From Rikenellaceae bacterium (lineage in GTDB: Bacteria > Bacteroidota > Bacteroidia > Bacteroidales > Rikenellaceae), in assembly GCA_015059955.1 (NCBI GenBank), contig SUZK01000006.1:62001-126000 (forward strand): a stretch of 64,000 nt of DNA, given 5' to 3'. Shown here one piece after another: positions 34,763 through 43,882 of the stretch. How positions within the stretch are numbered: the first letter of the stretch is position 1; each line of letters starts with the position of its first letter. The position numbers and the translations under genes were made by a program. Below the pieces are notes generated by a model. That model saw only the letters and a program-made list of their open reading frames with translations, had not been told where the DNA came from and made no database searches.

Positions 34763-34795
34763 AAAAAAGAGAGCATTATTCGTAACAATGCTCTC
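34763..34795 (-). terminator. Intrinsic terminator of the smpB-tsaB-ltaE operon
   Basis: GAGAGCATT (34769-34777) pairs perfectly with AATGCTCTC (34787-34795). On the minus strand T6 follows directly. Confidence 0.9.
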
Positions 34796-34825
34796 ATTTA
34801 TCTCTTATCATTTATTTTTGCTATC

Positions 34826-35860
34826 TCATCCTACTTGCGCCGCAAGAACATCTATATCCTCGTCTGTGGTGTACCAGCTCGTCACAAAGCGCACGACGCT
34901 ACAATCCTTGCCTCGTGGACCCCAGTAGTCGAACGATATGCTCTGGCGTAGAGTGTCGATAACATCATTCGGAAGGCGTACGAACTGCTGGTTTGTGGGT
35001 GACTCGATGACGATATCGTAGCCCGCAGCACGAAGTATTTCGCGCAGACGCACGGCGAGGCGTACCGCATGAGCGCCTATCTCGTAGTATAGGCCATCAC
35101 GGAAGAGCTCGGCAAACTGAACGCCTAACAGTCGTCCCTTAGCGAGCAGTGCACCATGTTGCTTGACAAGCGGAAAGAGGTTGCGCAGAAGCGCTGGGTT
35201 GGTGACAACAAGGGCCTCGCCAAAGAGCGTGCCCACCTTAGTGCCGCCAATGTAGAAGACATCCGCAAGGCGTGCTATGTCGCTGAGTGTGAAGTCCGCA
35301 CCCTCGGCAGCAAGGGCATAGCCCATACGTGCACCGTCGAGATATAGAGGTATATTGTGGCTATGGCAGACGTCGCTCAGCGCGCGAAGCTCCGCAAGCG
35401 AATATATAGTGCCAAACTCCGTGGACTGTGATATGTAGAGCATGCCTGGCGCTACCATATGCTGGTAGGTCTCATCGGCATAGAAGTCGTCGATATAGCG
35501 CCCTACATCCTCGGCTCTCACCTTGCCGTCGACATGAGGCAGTGTGAGGACCTTATGCCCCGAAGCCTCGATAGCCCCCGACTCATGAACGGCGATATGG
35601 CCGCTCTCGGCAGCAAGAACGCCCTCATGGTGGCGCAAGATGCCATCAATGGCCACAGCATTGGTCTGTGTGCCGCCAACAAGGAAGAATACCTCGGCAT
35701 CGGGCATGGCGATAGCCTCACGTATAAGATGCTTAGCCTCAGCCGTATAAGCATCGTTGCCGTAGCCTGGCGTAAGCTCCATATTTGTTCTTAGGAGCGC
35801 CTCCATAACCTTGGGGTGCGCCCCAGCCATATAGTCGCAATCGAAGCGTCGCATATACAT
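34826..35860 (-). CDS. ltaE: Low-specificity L-threonine aldolase
   Basis: This PLP-dependent enzyme cleaves L-threonine or L-allo-threonine to glycine and acetaldehyde. The 344 aa show FDCDYMAGAHPKVMEAL, LTPGYGNDAYTAEAKHLI, FLVGGTQTNAVAI, YLDGARMGYAL and YIGGTKVGTLFG with the PLP lysine. It starts 3 bp after tsaB and is third in smpB-tsaB-ltaE. The grouping looks like operon packing rather than one pathway. It is a beta-eliminating-lyase fold member, so activity on other beta-hydroxy amino acids is possible. Confidence 0.9.
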   Translation of the reverse strand: MYMRRFDCDYMAGAHPKVMEALLRTNMELTPGYGNDAYTAEAKHLIREAIAMPDAEVFFLVGGTQTNAVAIDGILRHHEGVLAAESGHIAVHESGAIEASGHKVLTLPHVDGKVRAEDVGRYIDDFYADETYQHMVAPGMLYISQSTEFGTIYSLAELRALSDVCHSHNIPLYLDGARMGYALAAEGADFTLSDIARLADVFYIGGTKVGTLFGEALVVTNPALLRNLFPLVKQHGALLAKGRLLGVQFAELFRDGLYYEIGAHAVRLAVRLREILRAAGYDIVIESPTNQQFVRLPNDVIDTLRQSISFDYWGPRGKDCSVVRFVTSWYTTDEDIDVLAAQVG

Positions 35861-35863
35861 AAA

Positions 35864-36574
35864 TTAAAGAAGTCTCTTCTTCGAGGGGATGACGATAAAG
35901 TCCTTGAGGTAGAATGGCTCAAAGTAGGCAATATCCTCGAAGCGCTGGGCTGCAAATGCCTCCTCCGCAAGGCGGACAATGCCTCGTGCCGAGGGTGCTA
36001 CCTCCACGAAGATGGCATCGCCGAGGGTCTCGGTACACTTACGAGCGCCATTGCCAAAGATGACCAATTTATGGTTCTTGCGCCACATGGTAAAGCTCTC
36101 GTCTGTGACCACCTCGGCCACGACATCACTCTTTGCAACACCCTCTATACCAAATATTTGAGTGTACACCTCCATACGTCGTGCGTCTACCATGGGGCAG
36201 AGCACAGCCTGCTGCCACTCCTCATCTTCGATGTCGAGGATGCCAGCGTCGTAGTCCTCGCGTGCCACCTCTGTAAGGGCATCGAGAGAGCCTACGGCGA
36301 TAAGCGGAATATCGAGGGCATAGCACATGCCCTTGGCAAACGAGACGCCTATGCGTAGTCCTGTATAAGAGCCTGGGCCCTTGCCCACGGCTATGGCGTC
36401 GAGGTCGGAGGGCTGCACACCAGTCTCCTTGAGTAGCTCGTCGACGAAGATAGCCACCTTCTTAGCGTGGTCACGTCCCTCGTCGCTCTCGCGTAGCGCC
36501 ATAAGCTCGCCATCGTTAGCTAACGCCACGGAGCATATATCCGTACCTGTCTCTATTGATAGTATCAGTGCCAT
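35864..36574 (-). CDS. tsaB: tRNA threonylcarbamoyladenosine biosynthesis protein TsaB
   Basis: TsaB is the non-catalytic partner of TsaD in making t6A37 of tRNA. The 236 aa open with LILSIETGTDICSVAL and contain the signature GPGSYTGLRIG (near 67), an ASKHA-fold protein without full ATPase motifs. It follows smpB by 9 bp. Confidence 0.93.
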   Translation of the reverse strand: MALILSIETGTDICSVALANDGELMALRESDEGRDHAKKVAIFVDELLKETGVQPSDLDAIAVGKGPGSYTGLRIGVSFAKGMCYALDIPLIAVGSLDALTEVAREDYDAGILDIEDEEWQQAVLCPMVDARRMEVYTQIFGIEGVAKSDVVAEVVTDESFTMWRKNHKLVIFGNGARKCTETLGDAIFVEVAPSARGIVRLAEEAFAAQRFEDIAYFEPFYLKDFIVIPSKKRLL

Positions 36575-36583
36575 ATCGTTGTA

Positions 36584-37048
36584 TTATCTGCGGTTAACCT
36601 TCATCGCCTTGTCCATCTCGCGCTTGGCGTCATTCTCCTTTATGTACTCGCGCTTGTCGTACGCCTTGCGGCCACGTGCCAGGCCTATTGCAATCTTCGC
36701 TAAGCCTCGCTCATTGAGGAAGAGTCGCAAGCCTACAACCGTGAGGCCTCTATCCTGAAGCGAGCGTTGCAGCTTGTTTAGCTCCTTGCGGTTAAGCAGT
36801 AGCTTACGGTCGCGCTTGGGGAGATGGTTGTTGCACGTACCCCACGTATACTCGGCGATATTGACGTTACGTATCCACAGCTCGCCCTGCTCGAAGTAGC
36901 AGTAGGAGTCTACAAGCGAGGCCTTACCTAAGCGCAACGACTTAATCTCGGTACCCACGAGCACGACGCCAGCGATATACTCCTCGATAATCTCGTAGTC
37001 GAAGGTAGCACGCTTGTTACGTATATTTATATTTTTGTAGTCAGCCAT
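36584..37048 (-). CDS. smpB: SsrA-binding protein SmpB
   Basis: SmpB brings tmRNA to stalled ribosomes for trans-translation. The 154 aa show [38 protein letters not shown] and the Lys/Arg-rich C-terminal tail ([15 protein letters not shown]), all expected. It is the first gene of the smpB-tsaB-ltaE unit. The promoter in front is unclear: the best candidate is a TACCTTTA-like box near 37124-37131. Confidence 0.97.
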   Translation of the reverse strand: MADYKNINIRNKRATFDYEIIEEYIAGVVLVGTEIKSLRLGKASLVDSYCYFEQGELWIRNVNIAEYTWGTCNNHLPKRDRKLLLNRKELNKLQRSLQDRGLTVVGLRLFLNERGLAKIAIGLARGRKAYDKREYIKENDAKREMDKAMKVNRR

Positions 37049-37312
37049 AAATGCTTTTTTCTATATATGCCACACCCTGCGGCATAGCTTTTGCGATTGT
37101 TCGAGTAGGTGGACTCGGATAAAGGTAACTAATTCTTTTATCTTTGATATGTTTTACACATCTTTTAAGTTTATTTTCTGTTTGCACACCGCCGAACGTA
37201 GTGATACGCAGGCATCCGGGTTCACCCTTTTTTTATCAATGAGGAATTAGCAATAGCTGCTGGTTGTAGGCTGCACACGCCCATCTCTCCTCTCTCCTCT
37301 CTCCTCTCTCCT
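37049..37312. other. Intergenic region with a tandem heptanucleotide repeat
   Basis: No gene is visible. Four perfect tandem copies of TCTCTCC (37284-37311) continue into the dnaG stop region (TAG at 37315-37313 on the minus strand). A family 1 head fragment (GGAATTAGCAATAGC) lies at 37242-37256. The heptamer is prone to slippage but lies just outside the reading frame. Confidence 0.7.
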
Positions 37313-39313
37313 CTATATAAGTCGACCCGTCTTGCGGGCTATGGCCACACGTGCCGCCTGATACTTGGCATATAGCGACATTATGCGTTGCATCTCCTCC
37401 TCGCTAATGTTGGGGTCAGCCATCTGCGCACGTAGCTCCGCCGAGCGCTCGTCGATGGTGCGCCACTTATAGACCATCATCGCCTGAGGTACAGCCTCGG
37501 CAAGCTGCTCAGCATCACTCTCGATGTGTATATCCTTCTGCTGCCATATCTTGCTTATCACATAGTTGTCATCGGCAGTGAGTAGGTCTATTACGGTGCT
37601 ACTAACACGTGGGTCGTGGTGGTTGACAAGCGAGTGTGTGGGCACCTCGACACCCTCACCTAACTGCTCCCATAGTGCGCGGTACTCGCGGTAGATGGTG
37701 GCATACACAGGATTCGAGAAGCTAAGCTCGTCGCTATCCATCTCATCGAAGATGAGGCTTGCAACGTTGTATGTCTCCTCAGCGCCATCCTCGATTACAG
37801 TAAAGTTCACATGGCCCGACTTAAGCAGATACTTCGTCAGCGTGCGCTCCAAGGTCTCCATCGTCGTACCTCCAGTGACGGGCGTGGGTTGCGATGGTTG
37901 CTCCACGGTGGGTGGCGCAACATATAGCGATGATGCTGGAACTGCGGCACGCTCCCTGTGCTGCTGTCGTGTGAGGAAGTCCTGCGCCTCACGGTTGCCC
38001 GCAACACCATCCTGACGTCGTGCCACATCTACGGCCAACACCTGCTCGTCGGCAGACATGATGCTCGCGCAGTACTTGACATACTCCGAGCGCTTTATGC
38101 TGTCGGGGATGAGGGCTATCGACTCCACCATATCCTTTATGGCGGCGGTGCGTAGCTGCGGGTCGTCGGTTGCCTCGTCGAGCAATAATCGCGCCTTGAA
38201 GGCGAGGAAGTCTTGTGAGTTTTTGGCTATGTAGTCGCGCAGCTCATCGGAGGTGTGGGCACGCGCAAAGGTATCGGGGTCGTGCTCCTCGGGAAGTAAC
38301 ACTATGCGCACGTTCATATCCTCCTTGAGGATAATGTCTACGCCTCGTAGTGCCGCCTTGACACCTGCGGCATCGCCATCAAACATAAGTGTTATGTTGC
38401 GCGTGAAGCGACCGAGAAGACGTATCTGCTCCTCGGTGAGCGATGTTCCCGACGAGGCTACAACATTCTCGACACCCGCCTGATGCATCGAGATAACATC
38501 GGCATAGCCCTCGACGAGGACTACGTTGTCGGCCTGCTGTATCGCCTTCTTGGCGAAGAAGAGACCATAAAGCTCGCGGCGCTTGTTGTATATCTCGCTC
38601 TCGGGAGAGTTCTGATACTTTGCCACCTTCTTGTCGGTGCGCAGTGTGCGACCACCGAAGCCTACAACACGACCCGAGACGTTGTGTATGGGGAACATCA
38701 CACGGTCGTAGAACCTGTCGCGTAGCGCGCCATCAGTCTCGCGCTTGATGCTAAGGCCTGTGGATAGTAGGAACTCCTCCTTGTAGCCCGCCGAGCGAGC
38801 ATCCGCCGAGAAGCGGTCATTGTGCGAGGGGCAGAAGCCAAGGCTGAACTTATGTATCGTGGCGTCGCTAAAGCCACGTGCCGACGAGAAGTATGTGAGG
38901 GCAATGCTGCGACCCTCCGCCTCGTTGAACATATAGCGCTGGAAGTACTCCGCCGCCCAGGCGTTGAGCGCAAACATACTCTCGCGGTTGTTGTTACGCT
39001 CTATATCCTCGTCGCTCATAGCCTCCTCCTTGACCTCGATGCCATAGCGCTTGGCGATGATGCGTAGCGCCTCGGGGTATGAGGCATTCTCGCTCTCCAT
39101 GACGAAGTTTATGGCGTTGCCACTCTTACCACAGCCGAAGCACTTATATATGCCACGTGCAGGAGAGACCTTGAACGATGGGGTCTTCTCCTGATGGAAA
39201 GGACAGCACGCCTCGTAGTTGACACCCTTGCGTTTGAGCGTCACGTAGTCACCGACAATATCTACGATATTGGCAGCAGCGTAAATCCTATCTATGGTTT
39301 CGCGGTCAATCAT
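37313..39313 (-). CDS. dnaG: DNA primase
   Basis: DnaG synthesises replication primers. I start at the ATG at 39313 (MIDRETIDRIYAAANIVDIV); the longer frame upstream reads through repeat sequence. The 666 aa comprise the CHC2 zinc finger (C.PFHQEKTPSF... with CFGCG, near 38-62), the catalytic TOPRIM core (VVLVEGYADVISMHQAG, near 255) and a C-terminal helicase-binding region. The -7 box is only 5 nt from the ATG, which predicts a leaderless mRNA. Confidence 0.96.
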   Translation of the reverse strand: MIDRETIDRIYAAANIVDIVGDYVTLKRKGVNYEACCPFHQEKTPSFKVSPARGIYKCFGCGKSGNAINFVMESENASYPEALRIIAKRYGIEVKEEAMSDEDIERNNNRESMFALNAWAAEYFQRYMFNEAEGRSIALTYFSSARGFSDATIHKFSLGFCPSHNDRFSADARSAGYKEEFLLSTGLSIKRETDGALRDRFYDRVMFPIHNVSGRVVGFGGRTLRTDKKVAKYQNSPESEIYNKRRELYGLFFAKKAIQQADNVVLVEGYADVISMHQAGVENVVASSGTSLTEEQIRLLGRFTRNITLMFDGDAAGVKAALRGVDIILKEDMNVRIVLLPEEHDPDTFARAHTSDELRDYIAKNSQDFLAFKARLLLDEATDDPQLRTAAIKDMVESIALIPDSIKRSEYVKYCASIMSADEQVLAVDVARRQDGVAGNREAQDFLTRQQHRERAAVPASSLYVAPPTVEQPSQPTPVTGGTTMETLERTLTKYLLKSGHVNFTVIEDGAEETYNVASLIFDEMDSDELSFSNPVYATIYREYRALWEQLGEGVEVPTHSLVNHHDPRVSSTVIDLLTADDNYVISKIWQQKDIHIESDAEQLAEAVPQAMMVYKWRTIDERSAELRAQMADPNISEEEMQRIMSLYAKYQAARVAIARKTGRLI

Positions 39314-39318
39314 TCGTG

Positions 39319-39326
39319 CAAAGATA
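39319..39326 (-). promoter_or_regulatory. -7 box of dnaG, 5 nt before the ATG
   Basis: Minus-strand TATCTTTG is followed by CACGA and ATG, matching the uvrB arrangement exactly. No clear -33 TTTG at 19-21 nt was found; the family 1 tail (AAAGATGAAAGTTCAAAGAG) fills that position. Confidence 0.65.
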
Positions 39327-39330
39327 ATAA

Positions 39331-39412
39331 AAAAAGATGAAAGATGAAAGTTCAAAGAGGAAAGATGGAAAGATAGCCAGGCTTTGCCTGCAATGAGCAA
39401 TTAGCAATATTT
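39331..39412 (-). repeat. Composite repeat family 1 upstream of dnaG, inverted
   Basis: On the minus strand: head (ATTGCTAATTGCTCATT near 39408-39393), a reduced GC block (GCAGGCAAAGCCTGGC, 39391-39376) and CT-rich tail (CTTTGAACTTTCATCTTTC, 39357-39339) that runs into the dnaG -7 box. The same order and orientation relative to the gene occur at glyA and uvrB. Confidence 0.7.
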
Positions 39413-39418
39413 GTGGGC

Positions 39419-39704
39419 ATCGCGACATTGATTAGCATCACGGCCCCAATTTGTTGATAGAAGGGGTATAATTTGGCGCCGATAAAGAGAAAGAGCGGAT
39501 GGGACATACTTGATGTATTTCCCATTCGCTCTTTGGATTGAGGCGTCGAAGGATGCCCCTTATCTCAACAAATTTATTTGTTGGGAGAAGTGGTTAGGCT
39601 TGGTCCATCGCAAAAGAAGAGTCCTGAGGATAGTACACGAAGTACAGCCTTAGGACTCTTTACTTTTGGGATGGGCCGAGAATGGCCTCTTATCTCAACA
39701 AATT
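39419..39704 (-). repeat. Family 2 structured element at the recN stop codon
   Basis: The 16-mer CTTATCTCAACAAATT is present at 39559-39574 and 39689-39704; the second copy holds the recN stop codon (39690-39692) and last sense codons. Hairpin H1 (39490-39534) has arms AAAGAGCG/CGCTCTTT, then GGGA/TCCC and an inner ATAC/GTAT. Hairpin H2 (39617-39660) has arms AAGAGTCCT/AGGACTCTT and the conserved loop ATAGTACACGAAGTACAG. The left part (39423-39480) resembles part of the 56.9-kb element. H2 lies 30 bp beyond the stop codon and probably also ends the recN transcript. Confidence 0.8.
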
Positions 39705-41330
39705 AACGGCTTGTTTGCGTGCTGCATCAGTTATCTCACTTCCTGATAGCATCTTGGCAATCTCGTCTACACGCTCTGCCTTCGCGAGACGACGTATGTT
39801 GGTGCGACCATCGCTCTTGTATACCACGAAGTGCGCTCCAGGCTTCGATGCCACCTGTGGCAGGTGCGTTATGTCGATGACCTGCATCGATGCTGCTAAA
39901 CGCGCTATGATAGCACCCATGGCATCGGCGATACGTCCCGATACGCCAGTGTCTATCTCGTCGAAGATTACCGTAGGCAGTGCTCGTTTCTCTGCAAGTA
40001 TACTCTTGATGGCAAGCATTATACGCGACAGCTCACCACCCGATGCTATACGCTCCACCGCCGCCATCTTAGCTGTGGCCGTGGCACAGAACATATAGGC
40101 AACACTATCCATGCCCATAGGCGTAAAACTGTCGGCAGGCGTTATCTCGACTACAAAGCGTGCCTCCTCCATACCAAGCATAGCGAGTGTTGATGTTATA
40201 TGCTCCTCAAGCATTGGAGCAACGCCCCTACGAGCTGCAGTGAGGCTATCTGCCACTACCCTACACCTCTGCTCCGCCTCGGCGATGCGCGACGCCATCT
40301 CCTTAAGTGCCGTATCGCTATTATCGATTGTCGCTAAGCGCGCCTCGAAGGCCTGCGCCTTACTAAGGAGGTCGTCGTACGACTCGACACGATGTTTCAT
40401 CTCCAAGGAGTATATCGTATTGAGCCTATCGCTCAACTTTTGTAGCTTTTCGGGGTCGGCATCTATGCGCTCCGCCTGCTGCTCCGCCGTGGCACTAATA
40501 TCCTTAAGCTCAGCGACAACAGAGCGTAGTCGTGAGGCAAGCTCCGCGCCCTCCGCGTAGTGTTCGCCGAGTGCTGCAAGCTCCCTCTCGGAACGCGCGA
40601 GCATGACAAGAGCGCCCACCTCCTCGGCATCGAGCGTGTTGCGTAGCGTTGTCAGCGCCTCGCCTATGCGGTCGGCACTCTCGACGACGTGCAACGCGGC
40701 CTCCGTCTCCGCCTGCTCGTTAGGCTTAAGTTTTGCTGCACGTAGCTCCTCAACGGTATAGCGTAGCCACTCCTCATCGCTACGTGCTGTCTCCATCGCC
40801 GCACACATCGTGCGATACTCTGCGCGTAGCGTTGTGAGCGTTGCGAGGTGTCTCCTATACTCCTCTATGAGCGCTGCGTTACCCGCCAAGGTGTCGAGTG
40901 CCGCGATGCGAAACTCCTCGGATGCGAGGACAAGATTTTGGTGCTGCGAGTGTATATCCACGAGGTGAGAGCCAAGCTCCTTGAGTGTTGCAAGTGTCAC
41001 GGGGAGGTCACCCACAAACGAGCGGCTCTTGCCCGCAGGGGTTATTATGCGACGTACGACAATCTCGTCGTCGTAGTCGAGGTCGTTATCCTCGAAGAGC
41101 TGTTCGAGACCGAGACCCTTGATATTGAATGTACCCTCGACAACGCAGTTTTTGTCGATATCCTTTGTCGCCTGCGTCTCGTTCTTAGCGCCGAGCAACA
41201 GGCCTAACGCACCAAGCAAAATGGACTTACCGGCACCCGTCTCACCAGTGATGATATTGAGGTGCTCGTCCCACTCAACATGCAGTGCGTCGATAAGGGC
41301 ATAGTTCTCTATGGTCAGTCTCTTCAGCAT
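39690..41330 (-). CDS. recN: DNA repair protein RecN
   Basis: RecN is an SMC-like ATPase in double-strand-break repair. The 546 aa have N-terminal Walker A GETGAGKS (29-36), a long central coiled coil (about 160-370), and the C-terminal lobe with ASGGELSRIMLAIKSIL (ABC signature) and PTVIFDEIDTGVSG (Walker B). It starts 4 bp after coaBC in the bamD-rpoZ-coaBC-recN operon. Its stop codon is inside a family 2 repeat. Confidence 0.96.
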   Translation of the reverse strand: MLKRLTIENYALIDALHVEWDEHLNIITGETGAGKSILLGALGLLLGAKNETQATKDIDKNCVVEGTFNIKGLGLEQLFEDNDLDYDDEIVVRRIITPAGKSRSFVGDLPVTLATLKELGSHLVDIHSQHQNLVLASEEFRIAALDTLAGNAALIEEYRRHLATLTTLRAEYRTMCAAMETARSDEEWLRYTVEELRAAKLKPNEQAETEAALHVVESADRIGEALTTLRNTLDAEEVGALVMLARSERELAALGEHYAEGAELASRLRSVVAELKDISATAEQQAERIDADPEKLQKLSDRLNTIYSLEMKHRVESYDDLLSKAQAFEARLATIDNSDTALKEMASRIAEAEQRCRVVADSLTAARRGVAPMLEEHITSTLAMLGMEEARFVVEITPADSFTPMGMDSVAYMFCATATAKMAAVERIASGGELSRIMLAIKSILAEKRALPTVIFDEIDTGVSGRIADAMGAIIARLAASMQVIDITHLPQVASKPGAHFVVYKSDGRTNIRRLAKAERVDEIAKMLSGSEITDAARKQAVNLLR

Positions 41331-41334
41331 CGTA

Positions 41335-42531
41335 TTACTTTGTAATGCTCTCTATCTTATCGACGATGATGCGTGCCACGTCGCGCTTACTCATCAGCGG
41401 ATGCTCCGTAGCCGACGCCTTGTCGATGATGGTTATCTTATTTGTGTCGCCGCCGAAGCCTGCGCCCTTATCTCTGAGGGAGTTGAGCACAACAAAATCT
41501 AAGTTCTTGCGCTCGAGCTTACCCTCGGCATTAGCAGCCTCGTTGTCAGTCTCAAGGGCGAAGCCTACCAACACGCGCTCACCCTTCATCGCGCCAAGCT
41601 CCTTGGCTATATCCTTCGTGCGCTTAAGCTCTATGCGCATGTCGTCGTCCGACTTCTTGAGCTTGCGCTCGGCAACATGTTGAGGGGTGTAGTCAGCCAC
41701 CGCAGCACACATAACAGCGCCATCGGCACCCTTCCACGCCTCGACTGCCGCGTTGTACATATCCTCGGCCGTGAGGACATCTACCCTCTCCACGCCCTTG
41801 GGTGTAGCGAGTGCCGTACGCCCTGTGATGAGCTTCACGCTTGCGCCACGTGCCGCTAACTCCTCGGCAATGGCATAGCCCATCTTGCCCGTAGAGTGGT
41901 TCGTGATGTAGCGCACAGGGTCTATCGGCTCTATGGTAGCACCGGCGGTGACAATGTAGCTCTTACCCTCCATCGTGCGACACACCTCGGCAGCAAACAA
42001 CGCCTTCACCTGCTCGACGATATCCTCAGGCTCCGCCATACGGCCCTTACCAACAAGGCCACTCGCAAGCTCACCCGCCGCAGGCTCTATGATGGCCACG
42101 CCACGCTCCGCGAGGGTGCGTAGGTTCTGCTGTGTGGTGATGTGGGCATACATGTCGAGGTCCATGGCAGGTGCTACGGCCACCTTCGAACGTGCCGAGA
42201 GGTAGGTCGTAAGCAGCAGGTTGTCGGCGATGCCCGTAGTCATCTTAGCGAGGGTGTTTGCCGTGGCTGGCGCTATGAGGAGCATATCTGCCCACTCGCC
42301 AAGCGACACGTGCGAGTTCCACTCGCCATTCTCGGGGTTGAAGAACTCAACAAGAATGGGGTGCTTCGAGAGCGTTGCCATCGTCAGTGGCGTGATAAAC
42401 TGCTTGGCAAGAGGTGTCATGATGACCCTCACCTCGGCGCCCTCCTTGACTAAAAGACGGCACAGCATAGCTGCCTTGTAAGCCGCTATGCTGCCAGTTA
42501 TTCCGAGTACAATATGCTTACCTTTGAGCAT
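41335..42531 (-). CDS. coaBC: Bifunctional phosphopantothenoylcysteine decarboxylase/phosphopantothenate-cysteine ligase
   Basis: CoaBC performs two steps of coenzyme A synthesis. The N-terminal flavoprotein domain (LGITGSIAAYKAAMLCR, and PAMDLDMY with the variant of the PASANT-like segment, about 1-180) makes 4'-phosphopantetheine. The C-terminal ligase domain (from about 188) has VTAGATIEPIDPVRYITNHSTGKMGYA and AAVADYTP. The 398 aa are normal. It lies between rpoZ-like and recN, a conserved neighbourhood. Confidence 0.96.
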   Translation of the reverse strand: MLKGKHIVLGITGSIAAYKAAMLCRLLVKEGAEVRVIMTPLAKQFITPLTMATLSKHPILVEFFNPENGEWNSHVSLGEWADMLLIAPATANTLAKMTTGIADNLLLTTYLSARSKVAVAPAMDLDMYAHITTQQNLRTLAERGVAIIEPAAGELASGLVGKGRMAEPEDIVEQVKALFAAEVCRTMEGKSYIVTAGATIEPIDPVRYITNHSTGKMGYAIAEELAARGASVKLITGRTALATPKGVERVDVLTAEDMYNAAVEAWKGADGAVMCAAVADYTPQHVAERKLKKSDDDMRIELKRTKDIAKELGAMKGERVLVGFALETDNEAANAEGKLERKNLDFVVLNSLRDKGAGFGGDTNKITIIDKASATEHPLMSKRDVARIIVDKIESITK

Positions 42532-42616
42532 AACTCTATCTTATTTAGTATTACATGGGTAGCCACAAGAGAGGTGCTCGGCACATACTCTGAAAGCTAC
42601 GCCTCCACGCTGTCGA

Positions 42617-42934
42617 CTACTTATCGCCGTGACGATAGTATACCTCGCCACGCAAGAACTCCTCGGTAGCGACGATTGCGGGCTTTGGAAGACGCTCGTA
42701 GTGGCGTGATATCTCAATCTGCTCGCGGTTCTCGAAGGTCTCCTCTACCGAGTTGTCGCTTGGTGTAGAGAAGTCTGCAAGCTTGCGGGTAAGCTCCGCC
42801 TTAAGCTCAGCAGCTACCTGGTTAGCACGACGAGCAATGATGTTAATCGACTCATAGATGTTACCTGTAGGGGCATCCAAGTCCACCAACTTACGAGTGA
42901 TGGTGTTTGTGGGAACGGTCTTGTTAATATCCAT
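42617..42934 (-). CDS. rpoZ: RNA polymerase omega-like subunit
   Basis: The start at 42934 (MDINKTVPTNTITRKLVDLD) is chosen over a long upstream frame that overlaps bamD in another frame. The 105-aa protein has GNIYESINIIARRANQVAAELKAEL, the omega core that clamps the beta-prime C terminus. It lies 25 bp after bamD and 85 bp before coaBC; a position next to coaBC is typical for omega in this phylum. Confidence 0.88.
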   Translation of the reverse strand: MDINKTVPTNTITRKLVDLDAPTGNIYESINIIARRANQVAAELKAELTRKLADFSTPSDNSVEETFENREQIEISRHYERLPKPAIVATEEFLRGEVYYRHGDK

Positions 42935-42959
42935 ACTATATTGTGTTATATTCGTTTCG

Positions 42960-43781
42960 TTAAAGTGCGTTATCGGTGCTACGGTTCTTGTCGATGTAGT
43001 TACGCGCCTCCTTTGCCATGCGCTCCAACTCCTTAACATGCTTCGAGTCGGGATACTCGGCAAGGAAGGTGTAGTAGTGGTCGAGCATGTCGAGGTATCT
43101 ATCGAGCTGCTTGCTCTCCACCGAGTTTGCCGCAAGACGGTATGCCGACACCGTTGTGTAGTAGCGTATATCCTCGGCACGTGGCGTCTCGGGGTACTCG
43201 CGGATGGCATTGCGGAATGCTACGATTGCCGACTTGTAGCGACCTATCTTATAATAGGTGTAGGCATTCATGTAGCTCTTCTCCATAAGTCGCCCCTTGA
43301 GGTCGTCGAGCATATTGTTAAACTCGGTGGTATACTGCGACTCAGGGTATCGCGACAAGAACTCCGTGATGGCGATTATCGCCTGTGCTGTAAGTGTTTG
43401 GTCACGCTCGGGTGTTGGCGACATGTAGTAGTAGCATAGCGCATACATACCCTCGACATCCTCGATAAATGGGCTTCGGCCGAACTTACGACGGTGCTCG
43501 TCAAGGAGCATCGACGCCTCATCCCACTTCTTCTCCTTGAACTTACAGTGTGCATTGTAGTATGCCAACGAGTCCTCGCGAGGAGAGCCCACGTAGACAT
43601 GGCGACACGCCTCGAAGAGCGACGATGCCTGGTTCCACTTCTCATCCTCATAGAGCATCACAGCCTGCTCGTATGCGTACTGAGGGTCGTTACTCTTGAT
43701 AGCCTGGTTAACGACGCTGCACGACACGATGCCTGCTGTAAGGAGCACCACTGCAATTATGTAGCCTAAATAGTGTTTCAT
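42960..43781 (-). CDS. bamD: Outer membrane assembly lipoprotein BamD
   Basis: BamD is the essential lipoprotein of the BAM complex that inserts outer-membrane beta-barrels. The start at 43781 gives MKHYLGYIIAVVLLTAGIVSC with the lipid-attached Cys near 21. The 273-aa protein has TPR-like helices (DPQYAYEQAVMLYEDEKWNQASSLFEA, SPFIEDVEGMYALCYYY). It heads the operon bamD-rpoZ-coaBC-recN. Confidence 0.93.
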   Translation of the reverse strand: MKHYLGYIIAVVLLTAGIVSCSVVNQAIKSNDPQYAYEQAVMLYEDEKWNQASSLFEACRHVYVGSPREDSLAYYNAHCKFKEKKWDEASMLLDEHRRKFGRSPFIEDVEGMYALCYYYMSPTPERDQTLTAQAIIAITEFLSRYPESQYTTEFNNMLDDLKGRLMEKSYMNAYTYYKIGRYKSAIVAFRNAIREYPETPRAEDIRYYTTVSAYRLAANSVESKQLDRYLDMLDHYYTFLAEYPDSKHVKELERMAKEARNYIDKNRSTDNAL

Positions 43782-43820
43782 ACTCAGCCCTGGTTGTTGG
43801 CGCTTATGCACATAAGCGCA

Positions 43821-43855
43821 CAAAGTTACACAAAATTTTTGAATAAACGAACAAA
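43821..43855 (-). promoter_or_regulatory. Promoter of the bamD operon
   Basis: Minus-strand -7 box TAACTTTG (43828-43821). The nearest TTTG (43855-43852) is 23 nt away, slightly long. The leader is about 35 nt. Confidence 0.55.
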
Positions 43856-43882
43856 CAGAGAAAATTATTGTTGAAGAGGAGG

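Noticed and set aside
34904..36358. Plus-strand frames opposite ltaE and tsaB
   Set aside because: They lie antisense to well-recognised enzymes and lack domains.
42935..43210. Upstream extension of the omega-like gene to 197 aa
   Set aside because: The extra residues are an out-of-frame reading of bamD, low-complexity in Ser/Thr/Arg; the ATG at 42934 gives the conserved protein.
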